Source: Candidatus Ruthia endofausta
Lineage (GTDB): Bacteria; Pseudomonadota; Gammaproteobacteria; PS1; Pseudothioglobaceae
DNA length: 64,000 bases
Assembly: GCF_013342985.1 (NCBI RefSeq)
Contig: NZ_CP054490.1
Location: 620,001-684,000, forward strand
Direction: 5' to 3'
Made by a program: the position numbers and the translations under genes. The notes beneath the pieces were generated by a model. That model saw nothing but the letters and a program-made list of their open reading frames with translations, had not been told where the DNA came from and searched no databases. Shown piece after piece: positions 19,631 through 28,856 of the stretch; the stretch's first letter is position 1, and every line of letters begins with the position of its first letter.

Positions 19631-20071
19631 ATGGTTAAACTACACATTGAAACGGTTATATATACAGTTTTGAAGCGATAATACGTCTATCCAGTTTTAC
19701 CAAAGCTAGCAAAGAGCTTAATATTACACAACCTGTGTGTGTAAATTCAACAACTACAAAAAAAATATTGGCTCTAATTTGGTCAATATTAAAGGCAAAT
19801 ATTAAGCAAAAGTATCCATTCTACTTTTATTGGAAATAAACTATATCAAACCTGTTTGGAAGTGATTAACAGACTAGAACAAAGCAAATCTGATATTGAG
19901 CAAACACTAGATCCTAACTCTGGAGATCTGCAGATTGCAGTTGCCAGCACAACCAACTTATTCATTAGCCATATCTTGGTAAGATTTGAACAGCAATATT
20001 CAAAAATGACTTTTCATTTAGAAGTAACTAATCGCAAAAGCCCAGCACTTTTTCCATGGCTTTTGGGCTAA
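19631..20071 (+). pseudogene. cbbR: LysR-type RuBisCO regulator CbbR, degraded and truncated
   Basis: Divergent from cbbM, the classic cbbR position. In one frame an HTH remnant reads YSFEAIIRLSSFTKASKELN followed by ITQPV. Then, after frame changes, the LysR linker and effector start read LEQSKSDIEQTLDPNSGDLQ, then IAVASTTNLFISHILVRFEQ and the beta strand LEVTNR. Everything beyond, most of the effector domain, is missing. Frameshifts near 19680 and 19760-19850 also break the helix-turn-helix. Confidence 0.82.
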
Positions 20072-20089
20072 ACCTAAATGAGCCCATAC

Positions 20090-20415
20090 TAAGAACCCAA
20101 AAAGTCGCCAATAATAACTGCCACAATAAGTGACGTTAATAATGCCCATAAAAATACAGTTTTTGATAAGTGCAATCTACCCACCCAAGTAGGCAAAAGG
20201 TATAGTAGATATCAAAAATAGCAAAGTTTATTACGCAAAAAATTATAACCTCCCAAAGTGCTAACAAACAAATTAAGCGATAAAAACATCATAGGAACAA
20301 CCAGTGTTGTATAAGACGAACCACCGCCCAAGCCCACGGATGAGTATACAAATGCCAGAATAAAAAATATCACTGGTAAAACAAACTCAAAATAAGGGGT
20401 TAATACCAGTTGTTA
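20090..20415 (-). pseudogene. TauE/SafE-family membrane permease, degraded
   Basis: The minus strand reads PVIFFILAFVYSSVGLGGGS, then SYTTLVVPMMFLSLNLFVST, then LGGYNFLRNK before a stop near 20220. This is the first two helices and GLGGGS signature of TauE/SafE sulfite/organosulfonate exporters. A short further piece (ALLTSLIVAVIIGDFLGS) follows in another frame. The C-terminal half is absent. It lies downstream of argJ and the purU remnant. Confidence 0.72.
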
Positions 20416-20425
20416 TCAACTTCAA

Positions 20426-20788
20426 TTAACCACTAACCTTACCTTCTAACTCGAACTCCTGTCTGCAGTGCAATAAATCTGCCACACAATGAGAAGAATT
20501 AGAACCCATAATTAATACTCTTTCTTAACTGAACCGTATCGCTTAATCGCTAAACCATATTATATTGATTGGCAACTAAGATAAAGGCATTTTTAAATTC
20601 ACTTAAGGAATAAAACAAAGAGCTTGATTCAATTTCAATACGCATAAAAATGTTGGTTTTGTTCATCAAGATAATGGTGAGCCTCCTTAATATTATACCC
20701 TGATGCTTAAAAATAAATTGACTGACTACACAGCCACCACCAAGCCATACGCATCTGGAGATGAAATTAAAAATCTATAAACGCTCAT
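20426..20788 (-). pseudogene. purU: Formyltetrahydrofolate deformylase PurU, N-terminal remnant
   Basis: Starting at an ATG 5 bases after the argJ stop, frames together read MSVYRFLISSPDAYGLVVAV, a frameshift to the ACT-domain piece LDEQNKxxFMRIEIESSS and LSEFKNAFILVANQYNMV, then the hinge motif MGSNSSHCVADLL, and stop at 20426. That is about 120 of about 280 residues, so the formyl-transferase domain with its catalytic residues is gone. Confidence 0.78.
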
Positions 20789-20793
20789 GATAG

Positions 20794-22023
20794 TTAAGTC
20801 CTATATTCTGCATTAATTTTTATATAGTCATAAGAAAGATCAGTTGTCCATACACTTTCTTTTGATGCACCTTTGCCAATTTCAATGGTGATAACAATTT
20901 CAGATTTTGCCATTTGTACCTCACCTTGCGCTTCAGTGTAATGGACATTCAATTCCCCTGCTTTAATCAAACACACGTCACCTAAATAAATACTCACTTC
21001 TTCAACTTTTAAATGCGCAATATTGGCACGCCCTACCGCTGCTAAAATTCTCCCCCAATTTGCATCGGAAGCAAATAAAGCAGTTTTAACCAAAGGTGAA
21101 TGTGCAACCGTATAGGCCACTTCAAGACAGTCCTTGGTGCTCACTCCACCCTTAACACACACTTCGACAAACTTAGTTGCACCTTCACCATCTTTAATAA
21201 TTTTATGTGCTAACGTTTTGGTGACAATATTTAGTGATTGTTGAAACTCATCCATACAATCATTAATTTTAACGCCAGATGTGCCAGTCGCACTTAACGT
21301 GCAAGCATCATTAGTAGAGGTGTCACCATCAACAGTAATGCGATTAAAGGATTGATTAACGGCTTGAGTTAAACAATTTTGTAGTTCAGATTGAGTGGCT
21401 TCAATATCGGTAAAAATAAAACCAAGCATGGTTGCCATGTCAGGGCGAATCATGCCTGAACCTTTAGCAATACCAGTGATGGTAATCAAATTACCACCTA
21501 TTTTAAATTGTTCAGAATGCACTTTATCGACCAAATCAGTGGTCATAATGGTTTGCGCCACTTGGGATAAATTGTCTTTTACTAAGCTAGAAACCAATGT
21601 AGATATATTGTCCTCAAAACAAGCCATGGGCAATGCTTGCCCAATCACGCCTGTTGAAAATGGCAATACTTCTTCAGTCTTAATGCCCAACTCTTTTGCC
21701 ACCAATTCACAAACCTTATAAGAGTTTTTAAGCCCTACGCTAGCACTGCCCAAGCCCGTGCCTGCATTGGCGTTACCACTATTAATGACCAACGCTTTAA
21801 TAGTATGATTAAGATGATTTTTAGCCACCAATACAGGCGCAGCACAAAATACATTCTGCGTAAAAACAGCTGCAGTTTGTGTACCTTTTTTCAAGCTAAC
21901 AATAGATAAATCTAGTTTTTCAGTGTCCTGAGTGCTTGAGTTTACCGATGAATTTTGTGCACATTTAATTCCAGCATTGATTGCTGCACAAGTAACGCCG
22001 TTAATGTTTAATAAACCATCCAT
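20794..22023 (-). CDS. argJ: Bifunctional ornithine acetyltransferase / N-acetylglutamate synthase ArgJ
   Basis: Recycles acetyl groups in arginine synthesis. The 409 residues are intact. The autocleavage site with nucleophile T198 is in PDMATMLGF. Other landmarks are NSGNANAGTG, FSTGVIGQALP, VDGDTSTNDAC and the ending YIKINAEYRT. The gene is the first of a minus-strand group whose downstream partners (purU, tauE-like) have decayed. Confidence 0.95.
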   Translation of the reverse strand: MDGLLNINGVTCAAINAGIKCAQNSSVNSSTQDTEKLDLSIVSLKKGTQTAAVFTQNVFCAAPVLVAKNHLNHTIKALVINSGNANAGTGLGSASVGLKNSYKVCELVAKELGIKTEEVLPFSTGVIGQALPMACFEDNISTLVSSLVKDNLSQVAQTIMTTDLVDKVHSEQFKIGGNLITITGIAKGSGMIRPDMATMLGFIFTDIEATQSELQNCLTQAVNQSFNRITVDGDTSTNDACTLSATGTSGVKINDCMDEFQQSLNIVTKTLAHKIIKDGEGATKFVEVCVKGGVSTKDCLEVAYTVAHSPLVKTALFASDANWGRILAAVGRANIAHLKVEEVSIYLGDVCLIKAGELNVHYTEAQGEVQMAKSEIVITIEIGKGASKESVWTTDLSYDYIKINAEYRT

Positions 22024-22120
22024 CTCGTATAAAAGTTTTAGCCAATTAAGACTTGTTTTTTGAATGCTATTATAAATGTATAAAGAAATAACATCATGAA
22101 TTATTGTTTATAACTTTATT

Positions 22121-23728
22121 TTAGAGATTTTTTGAAGATTTTTGATCCAATAACTGAAATATCAACATTAGCACTGCACCAAATAGTACCATTATAAGTG
22201 CCGGTATAGCGGCTCGTTCAAACAAACCTTCAGCACTTAATTCATACACCTGAACTGCTAATGTATCCCAGCCAAATGGGCGCAATAAATAAGTGGCTGG
22301 CAATTCTTTCATCACATCAACAGCAACCAACAGACCACCTGCTAAAATTCCTGGCGTCATCATGGGTAAGTATATTTGCCAAATAAGCCGTAAGCATGAC
22401 GCACCAAGCAGACGTGCGTTTTGGATAAACACGGGCTTGATTTGCTCAGCACTGGCTTTAATGGAACTATAACCAATTGCCATAAAACGAGATACATAAG
22501 CAAATAACAACAAAGCAATGGAGCCAAAAATAATATGATTAATACTTTGACCGCCAAAATATACACTGATTACTGACACTTGATTAATGCCATATAATAG
22601 CCCAACAGCCATAATTGAGCCTGGTAATGCATATCCTAACGTTGCCATACTAATCAAACCTTTAAGCCAAGGACTGTTCCTTTTACAACGACTGGGTAAT
22701 GCCAATATAGTAGCAATACTCACCGTTATTAAAGCTGCTGATGTGGTTAACACCGAAGTTGAAATAATCAAATCAACATACTTAACACTCCATTCCTCAC
22801 CCATAGATCCCCAACCCCAAATGATTAATTGCAACACAGGCATAGCAAAAGAAAGCATAAACACACAAAACACAAACAAACTAATCAGCCAGCCAACAAA
22901 GCCTAAAACATAGTAAGGCTTTTTATTAGACATCTCATTTGAATAATATTTTGCTTGACCACGTGCTTTTTTTTCAAAAAAAATTAAGAAGAATGCCACT
23001 AACACTAATAATGATGCTAATTGTGCTGCCACTTCAATGGAACGAAAATCACCCCAAGCCGAATAAATTGCCGTAGTAAAAGTATCAAAATTAAACAAAC
23101 TAACCACGCCAAAATCAGCCAGTGTTTCCATTAACGTTACTAGTAATCCAGCAGCAGCAGCTGGGCGTGCCATGGGCAGAGATATTTTTAAAAACACACG
23201 TAAAGGACTAGCACCTAATAATTGACCAGCTTCGATTATATTAATTTTTTGACACTTAAATGAAGCGCGTACCATCATGTATACATAGGGGTAAAATCCC
23301 AATACAAAAGTAAGAATAATCGCCCATGGCCCGGTGCGAATATCAAATCCTGGCAAGCCCAACACTTCGCGCATCCACACTTGCACATAACCAGAATAAT
23401 CAAACACGCCTAAATATACAAAAGCCAATACGTATGCAGGAATGGCAAAAGGCAAAAACAACGCCCACTCTAGCCATCGTCTACCGGGAAATTCTACCAT
23501 CACCACCAAATATGCCAAAATTGTACCCAAAAGTGTAACACCCAGCCCTACACCAATAAGCAAAACCATAGTAGCACTGATTAAATTTGGCAATAAAACA
23601 GTAGAAAAATGTGCCCACAATTCACGCTCTGTAAACAACCACGACAAAGCCACAACAAAAATTGGCATAGCCACTAATAGTGCTAACACACTAACCCAAA
23701 TTTTGGATTTAAGACAGTTTTTTTCCAA
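22121..23728 (-). CDS. fbpB: Iron(III) ABC transporter permease FbpB
   Basis: Inner-membrane permease with two fused transport modules, 535 residues and about 12 hydrophobic segments. EAA-type loops occur at about residues 186-205 (EAGQLLGASPLRVFLKI) and 438-458 (NARLLGASCLRLIWQI), as expected of FbpB/ThiP-type permeases. It is last in fbpC-fbpA-fbpB, downstream of a strong hairpin after fbpA. The substrate is assigned from the FbpA homologue and Fur box. Confidence 0.9.
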   Translation of the reverse strand: MEKNCLKSKIWVSVLALLVAMPIFVVALSWLFTERELWAHFSTVLLPNLISATMVLLIGVGLGVTLLGTILAYLVVMVEFPGRRWLEWALFLPFAIPAYVLAFVYLGVFDYSGYVQVWMREVLGLPGFDIRTGPWAIILTFVLGFYPYVYMMVRASFKCQKINIIEAGQLLGASPLRVFLKISLPMARPAAAAGLLVTLMETLADFGVVSLFNFDTFTTAIYSAWGDFRSIEVAAQLASLLVLVAFFLIFFEKKARGQAKYYSNEMSNKKPYYVLGFVGWLISLFVFCVFMLSFAMPVLQLIIWGWGSMGEEWSVKYVDLIISTSVLTTSAALITVSIATILALPSRCKRNSPWLKGLISMATLGYALPGSIMAVGLLYGINQVSVISVYFGGQSINHIIFGSIALLLFAYVSRFMAIGYSSIKASAEQIKPVFIQNARLLGASCLRLIWQIYLPMMTPGILAGGLLVAVDVMKELPATYLLRPFGWDTLAVQVYELSAEGLFERAAIPALIMVLFGAVLMLIFQLLDQKSSKNL

Positions 23729-23769
23729 AATAATTCTTTTTAATTTCTACTAATACTATTTTAAGATAG

Positions 23770-23803
23770 AAAAACCTAAGACTTTCCTAAGTCTTAGGTT
23801 TTT
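23770..23803 (-). terminator. Strong hairpin between fbpA and fbpB
   Basis: A perfect 12-bp inverted repeat (AAAACCTAAGAC / GTCTTAGGTTTT) with an 8-base loop, ending in T or A runs on both strands. It lies 17 bases after the fbpA stop. It likely makes fbpA, the abundant binding protein, end here more often than fbpB is read. Confidence 0.8.
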
Positions 23804-23820
23804 AACATATAAAAAAGGGC

Positions 23821-24837
23821 CTACCTGTAACCTTTTATTTGCATTAACTTCACTGCATCGGCTTGCAATATACCCGTTTGTGCCAAATTCATTTTATCTT
23901 GTTTGAACAAGCCCCAACTTGATACCACTTCATCTGAAGCAACATTTGGATTGGCTGGATATTCTTTATTAAGCGACGCGTAAATGGCTTGCGCTTTAGC
24001 ACTTGACAACCACTCTAATAATTTAATAGCACCCTTAGCATTGGTGGCATATTTTATCACGCCAGCACCTGATACATTTACATGCACTCCTGTGGTATCC
24101 TGATTTGCCCAAAATAGCTTCAATGGTACATTAGGATTTTGAGCAATTAAACGACCAAAATAATAAGTGTTTACCAAGCCAACATCACATTGGCCTGAAA
24201 CAATTGCATTCATAATATGAGAATCTTTAGCGTTGGGTATGGCTGCCAAATTATTCACCCAACCACTAATAATATCACCCGCTTTATTTTTGCTATGATG
24301 ATAAATCATCGATGCCACCAGTGATTTAGTGTAAATCTTTTTACTGGTTCTTAGACACAATCTACCTGTCCATTTAGCATCTGCCAAATTCTCATAGGTT
24401 GATAAGTCAGTTGGATTGACGCGCTCAGTGCTATAAACAATAGTTCTTGCACGCACTGACAAACCTGTCCATAAACCTTTAGGATCTCTCAAGTGGCTTG
24501 GAATATTATTTTCTAATGTTTGCGTTTGTACTACTTGAAATAAATCTTGTGTGGCCGCATACCAAAGGTTGCCTGCATCTACAGTCATGAACATATCGGC
24601 TTTGGTATTTTTACCTTCCAATTTCAAGCGTTCAATCAATGCACCACCCTTACCCGTTAAATACATAACTTTAATACCTGTGTCTTTTGTAAAAGACTCA
24701 AATAATGGTTTAATTAAATGCTCTTTTCTGGAGCTATACACAGTAACTGAATCTTCACTTTTTGCTTGTACTACGCCAATACTGCTTACCGCCAATGTCA
24801 ATGCCAATGTTGATGGCACCCATGTTTTTATATTCAT
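23821..24837 (-). CDS. fbpA: Iron(III) ABC transporter periplasmic binding protein FbpA
   Basis: A 338-residue protein with a cleavable signal peptide (about 1-25, ending VVQAKS) and the start of the FbpA/FutA fold (VTVYSSRKEHLIKPLFESFT). A YYFGRL segment (LVNTYYFGRLI) supplies the paired tyrosines typical of iron-binding members. A good AAGGAGAA site precedes the ATG. It lies between the ATPase and permease genes. Confidence 0.92.
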   Translation of the reverse strand: MNIKTWVPSTLALTLAVSSIGVVQAKSEDSVTVYSSRKEHLIKPLFESFTKDTGIKVMYLTGKGGALIERLKLEGKNTKADMFMTVDAGNLWYAATQDLFQVVQTQTLENNIPSHLRDPKGLWTGLSVRARTIVYSTERVNPTDLSTYENLADAKWTGRLCLRTSKKIYTKSLVASMIYHHSKNKAGDIISGWVNNLAAIPNAKDSHIMNAIVSGQCDVGLVNTYYFGRLIAQNPNVPLKLFWANQDTTGVHVNVSGAGVIKYATNAKGAIKLLEWLSSAKAQAIYASLNKEYPANPNVASDEVVSSWGLFKQDKMNLAQTGILQADAVKLMQIKGYR

Positions 24838-24881
24838 TCTTATTTTTCTCCTTATGAAAAATTGACTACGTTATGTAATTG

Positions 24882-25532
24882 TTAATTAATAGTCAACTGC
24901 TTATTCTTAATCATCCCTACTTTGTCAGCAAAAATAGTTGCTTCATGCTTGTCATGTGTTACTAAAATTGAAGTGACATTGGTTTTCTTTAAAATATCCC
25001 TGACCTGTAATACTAGTTGTTCTTGAAGGCTTTTATCTAAACTAGAAAACGGCTCATCTAATAATAACAATTTTGGTGAAGGTGCTAATGCACGAGCCAA
25101 GGCAACACGCTGTTGCTCGCCACCTGAAAGCTGGTGTGGATACTTTTTTTCGATGCCTTCCAACCCAATCATCAAAAGTAATTCTTCAACTCTTGCTTTT
25201 TGTTTGTTGTTTGATAAATGGTGAATACCAAAAGCAATATTTTTTTTAATATTCATATGTGGAAATAACGCATAATCTTGGAACACCATGCCTATTTCTC
25301 TTAACTCTGGCGCTATATTATGTACGCCATTGTTAGATAATTGCTTGCCATCTAAAATAACCCGTCCACTCTCTACCTCATCAAGACCTGCAATAAACCT
25401 AAGTGCTGAACTTTTGCCACTGCCACTATCACCTGTTAATGCAAAAATATCACCTGTAGCAAGACTTAAATCAAATTCACTTAAAACTTGAGTGGTCTGA
25501 TAAGCAATTGATAAATGATTAACTGATAGCAT
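24882..25532 (-). CDS. fbpC: Iron(III) ABC transporter ATP-binding protein FbpC (short form)
   Basis: Energises Fe(III) import. Walker A GDSGSGKS, Q-loop VFQDYALFPHM, signature LSGGEQQR, Walker B LLLLDEPF and H-loop VTHDKHEA are all present. It has 216 residues, whereas FbpC usually has about 350. The C-terminal TOBE/regulatory domain is absent and the protein ends cleanly after the nucleotide-binding domain (IKNKQLTIN). A Fur-like box lies 15 bases upstream of its start. Confidence 0.9.
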   Translation of the reverse strand: MLSVNHLSIAYQTTQVLSEFDLSLATGDIFALTGDSGSGKSSALRFIAGLDEVESGRVILDGKQLSNNGVHNIAPELREIGMVFQDYALFPHMNIKKNIAFGIHHLSNNKQKARVEELLLMIGLEGIEKKYPHQLSGGEQQRVALARALAPSPKLLLLDEPFSSLDKSLQEQLVLQVRDILKKTNVTSILVTHDKHEATIFADKVGMIKNKQLTIN

Positions 25533-25546
25533 TTAATAATAAAAAT

Positions 25547-25565
25547 GATAATGATTCGTATCATT
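25547..25565 (-). promoter_or_regulatory. Fur box upstream of fbpC
   Basis: GATAATGATTCGTATCATT matches the 19-bp Fur consensus at 13 positions. It is centred on a perfect AATGATA...TATCATT dyad (25545-25551 and 25559-25565). It lies 15 bases before the fbpC ATG. An intact fur gene is in the window at 41 kb. Confidence 0.75.
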
Positions 25566-25594
25566 ATATAAGATAACCAAAGAGAACGTCATGA

Positions 25595-26530
25595 TTAACT
25601 AACTTTGCAAAAAGACTTTGATAGGATTCTTTTATTGTCGTCAATATCAGCCATGACAGTGTCAAAATTTTCTGATTCTACTACCAAAAAGCCCCATCAT
25701 TGCCACATCTTCATGCTCTAATATGTGGCAATGATACATAAAAGGGGTATTGAGTATCAGCGTAGTGGTTAAATTTAGCAATCATCCTGACGATTTCTTC
25801 TGGCATAAGTAGCATAGTGTCTTTCCAACCACGTTCGTTTTCATTGGATGGCGTTGGATCTGAGCCATCGCCTTACTCTCTGTCAAGAATTCGAAACTGA
25901 ATATCATGAATATGGAAATGATGTACAGTGTGTGCCGTTGGTAATTCGCCAAATTTCAACATCGCTTTTTTACCACTTCATTAATCACACTCATGTCCAT
26001 TTGCATGCCATTAATCAAATACAACATATGCTTACCTTCAAGCGCAATGCCATTGAGTTTTTGTTTATCATAATATTCAGAACTGAAACTTTTGAGTCGT
26101 AAAATTTTATCCTTACTATTGCTTAAATCAAGTAAGATTTCTACACGTGTCTGTCGGACTTAGCAACACTCGTGTTAATGCCACAGATTTTTCTAAAAAA
26201 TCGCCATCACTGGCAATTTGATAAAATGGCATATCGCCTTCAAAGCCCAAGTTATAAATTCTTGCGTTAGCACCATATAGGTACTCTTAATTTAATCACT
26301 TGGACATGAATATTTAAATAGGTACAGGTTCCTGCCATTGAGCAGAATTGTATGACCCTTCATGCCACCTGATTTATCAAAATCACCCTTGTTTAAATAA
26401 AGCAATTGGGTGTTTTCATCAAACCGCTTATCTTGAATCACTAGGGGTAAATCACCAACACCTAAAAACTGGGGCTAGCCAGCACAACAAATTTACCCAT
26501 TGAGTTTGAGAGATTTAATGATAAACCCGT
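25595..26530 (-). pseudogene. Multicopper oxidase, degraded C-terminal two thirds
   Basis: Fragments in several minus-strand frames give the order expected of CueO-type oxidases. They are PLVIQDKRFDENTQLLYLNK near 26400, a middle domain near 26100-26300, then the copper ligands VHHFHIHDIQFRI near 25890, a WKDTMLLMPEEIVRMIAKFN stretch, and a broken HCHILEHE equivalent near 25700. Stops and frameshifts occur throughout and the N-terminal copper site is missing. The final frame stops at 25595, just before the fbp Fur box. A role as ferroxidase or copper oxidase in the ancestor is inferred. Confidence 0.82.
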
Positions 26531-26632
26531 CATACATTTTTAGTTTGCCTCACACTTGAACCAAGAGCATGAGGCAGTGTTGAAATAATTGCTATCAGAG
26601 ATAATTAACGAAGAGAGATAAGCAATACATTT

Positions 26633-26725
26633 CTAACCCATGTTGATTAACTTAGCCAACTTATCAAAATAAGCTAAATAATCTTTCAATTCTTTTTGTG
26701 ACAATATTAAATATTCTTTTTGCAT
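26633..26725 (-). other. Small ORF with good ribosome site upstream of the dead oxidase
   Basis: Thirty codons (MQKEYLILSQKEL...INMG) preceded by a GGAGA ribosome site. It lies about 65 bases downstream of a strong Fur-box match. It is lysine-, leucine- and tyrosine-rich with no recognised domain. It may be a genuine small peptide, or the surviving start of a decayed gene of the oxidase operon. The remaining DNA between 26810 and 27143 shows nothing I can assign. Confidence 0.3.
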
Positions 26726-26787
26726 TGCATTTCTCCATCAGGTTATATTTTTTTGTTAGTAAGCATCTTCTCGTGGAGAACTCAAAC

Positions 26788-26806
26788 ACAAATGATACTC
26801 ATTATT
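26788..26806 (-). promoter_or_regulatory. Fur box upstream of the dead multicopper oxidase operon
   Basis: The core AATGATACTCATTATT differs from the Fur consensus by one internal base plus the last one; 14 of 19 positions match overall. It lies 63 bases upstream of the small ORF at 26725 and heads the same minus-strand group as the dead oxidase and fbpCAB. Confidence 0.6.
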
Positions 26807-27143
26807 ATTTGTAATTACAAGTCATCATATATACGTGAATATTGGTCACGAGCTGCTAGCTCACTTTTTAATAAATCTTGCATTAAAAATTAGCATTAAA
26901 AAAGGATTTAATTTCAACAATAAGGGCTAATCACAAGAAAAACTTACCTGATATTTTTCCCAAGAAACAATTATGCAACAACACAGATAGGCTATTAATT
27001 AGATTACCCATTATTAGCAACACACTTAATTACACCTTTCCTTGGCGGCAAAAAGAAATCTCTAATAAGCTACTATCGCCATTAGATATGGCTTAATAAT
27101 TGCATATTTGCACAGAGATAACATAAAATAAGGCGATTCATTC

Positions 27144-28298
27144 ATGATTTTTACCACTTTGGATTTAGCTAAACGCACACAAGTCAGTCAAAAAGTTACC
27201 CTTGTGGGTGCTGTTGTTGATTTTTTATTGGCGGTATTTAAAATTATTGCAGGTTTTATTGGCAATTCTGGTGCTTTAATTGCGGATGGCATTCATTCGT
27301 TTTCTGACTTATTGTCCGATGGCTTGGTTTTGTATGCCACCAAACATTCAGCCCTTGATGCTGATGAAGAACACCCTTATGGGCATAAACGCTTTGAAAC
27401 GGTTGCCACGCTAGGTCTTGCGGTTATTTTAACCATTGTTGGCTTGGGTGTTATCTTTGATGCCATGACTAATTTAGCCAACCCTGTCTCACTTTCACAT
27501 AGTGCGCTGCTTTTAAGCATTACCACCTTGTCAATTTTTTCTAAAGAGACTTTATATTGGTATACCTTAAAGGTGGCTAATGCTTATAAATCTGACTTAT
27601 TAAAAGCCAATGCTTGGCATCACCGCTCAGATGCATTATCTTCAATTGTAGTGCTAATTGGTATTTTTGGTAGTTTAAATGGCTATCTATATTTAGATAA
27701 CATTGCAACTATTGTTGTAGGTTTGATGGTTATCTACATTGCTTGGAAGTTGGGTTTAGATGCAACCAAAGAACTGGTAGACACTTCCATTGATGCGCAA
27801 CAGGTGGCGCAATTAAAACATGCATTAGGGCAAATTAGTGCTGTTAACAATGTTCATTCTCTACGCACTCGAAAAATTGGACACACCATTTCTTGTGATG
27901 TACACGTGCAGGTTGATCCATTTTTAAGTGTTAGTGAGGGGCATATTATTAGTGTTAGTGTTGAGCGTGTAGCCAAAAAATGCCTAAAAGATTTAGGCGA
28001 TGTAACGATACATATTGACGTAGAGAATGATGAAATTAATACGCCTTATGAAGCTTTGCCAGAACGTGCGCAAGCATTGGGAATTTTAAACAAGGCCTTG
28101 TTTAATAACGAGTGCGATAGTGAAATTAGCCGTATTCAATTACACTATTTAGAGGGTAGAATTCATGTGGATTTTTACCTGCCACTTAAATGCCTCCAGC
28201 CTGATAATAGTGCCGATAAAATACTAGAAAAATTACAAGAAACCGTTAACGAACTTAAGAGTTTTGGCAAAACTAAGGTTTATTTTAGCCAAGATTAA
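27144..28298 (+). CDS. Cation diffusion facilitator family efflux protein (FieF-like)
   Basis: Proton-coupled export of Fe(II), Zn(II) or similar ions. The 384 residues have six hydrophobic segments. Metal site A is in IADGIHSFSDLLSDG (helix 2) and HHRSDALSS (helix 5), with HPYGHKRFE in the loop between helices 2 and 3. The C-terminal cytoplasmic domain carries HTISCDVHVQVD and VTIHIDVENDE. About 80 extra residues after the usual end make it longer than E. coli FieF. Adjacent to iron genes, so iron is a plausible substrate. Confidence 0.87.
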   Translation: MIFTTLDLAKRTQVSQKVTLVGAVVDFLLAVFKIIAGFIGNSGALIADGIHSFSDLLSDGLVLYATKHSALDADEEHPYGHKRFETVATLGLAVILTIVGLGVIFDAMTNLANPVSLSHSALLLSITTLSIFSKETLYWYTLKVANAYKSDLLKANAWHHRSDALSSIVVLIGIFGSLNGYLYLDNIATIVVGLMVIYIAWKLGLDATKELVDTSIDAQQVAQLKHALGQISAVNNVHSLRTRKIGHTISCDVHVQVDPFLSVSEGHIISVSVERVAKKCLKDLGDVTIHIDVENDEINTPYEALPERAQALGILNKALFNNECDSEISRIQLHYLEGRIHVDFYLPLKCLQPDNSADKILEKLQETVNELKSFGKTKVYFSQD

Positions 28299-28765
28299 AA
28301 ACAATGATAAGCATGGCAAATAGCACCTGCTAGCGCATCTGCTGCATCTGCTTGAGGTACTTTGTTAAGTTTTAATAGCTCCTGCACCATAAACGATACT
28401 TGCTCTTTAGTGGCGTGCCCCTTCCCAACAACAGATTTTTTGATTTGATTAGGACTGTACTCAATCATCAGCCTGTGATTTGAACCTGCTGCTGAAATAA
28501 TAGCACCTCGCGCATGTCCAAGTTTAATTGCTGCATCAGGATTTGGGCGATCAGAGCGCATAAAAGCACGCTCAATTACCACAACATCAGGCTGATATTT
28601 TTGAATGATTTGCTCGATTTCTATAAAAATAGTCGTAATGCGCTCAGGCAACGCACCTTGCGTACGGATACAACCACTAGATAAATAATTAAATTTAAGC
28701 TTATTGGCCTCAATTAAGCCAAAGCCTGTTACTCTTAATCCGGGATCAATCCCTAAAATTTTCAT
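28295..28765 (-). CDS. ruvC: Holliday junction endonuclease RuvC
   Basis: Resolves Holliday junctions with RuvAB. The 156 residues carry catalytic acids in GIDPGLR (D7), VVIERAF and the C-terminal DAADALAGAICH. It overlaps the cation efflux gene by 4 bases, convergent. ruvB is at 36427-37455; ruvA is not in the window. Confidence 0.95.
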   Translation of the reverse strand: MKILGIDPGLRVTGFGLIEANKLKFNYLSSGCIRTQGALPERITTIFIEIEQIIQKYQPDVVVIERAFMRSDRPNPDAAIKLGHARGAIISAAGSNHRLMIEYSPNQIKKSVVGKGHATKEQVSFMVQELLKLNKVPQADAADALAGAICHAYHCF

Positions 28766-28856
28766 AAAAATATTTTATCAAAAGCTTAGGGATTGCTCAA
28801 CACATATTACACCCTTATGATATACTTCTATTTTTTAAGTTTTAGGGATTGAACTA

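Noticed and set aside
22587-23753. Several plus-strand open frames of about 70-108 codons
   Set aside because: They are antisense to fbpB, which is intact; no ribosome sites or motifs.
25848-26102. Plus-strand open frame of 84 codons
   Set aside because: Antisense to the clearer multicopper oxidase remnants on the minus strand.
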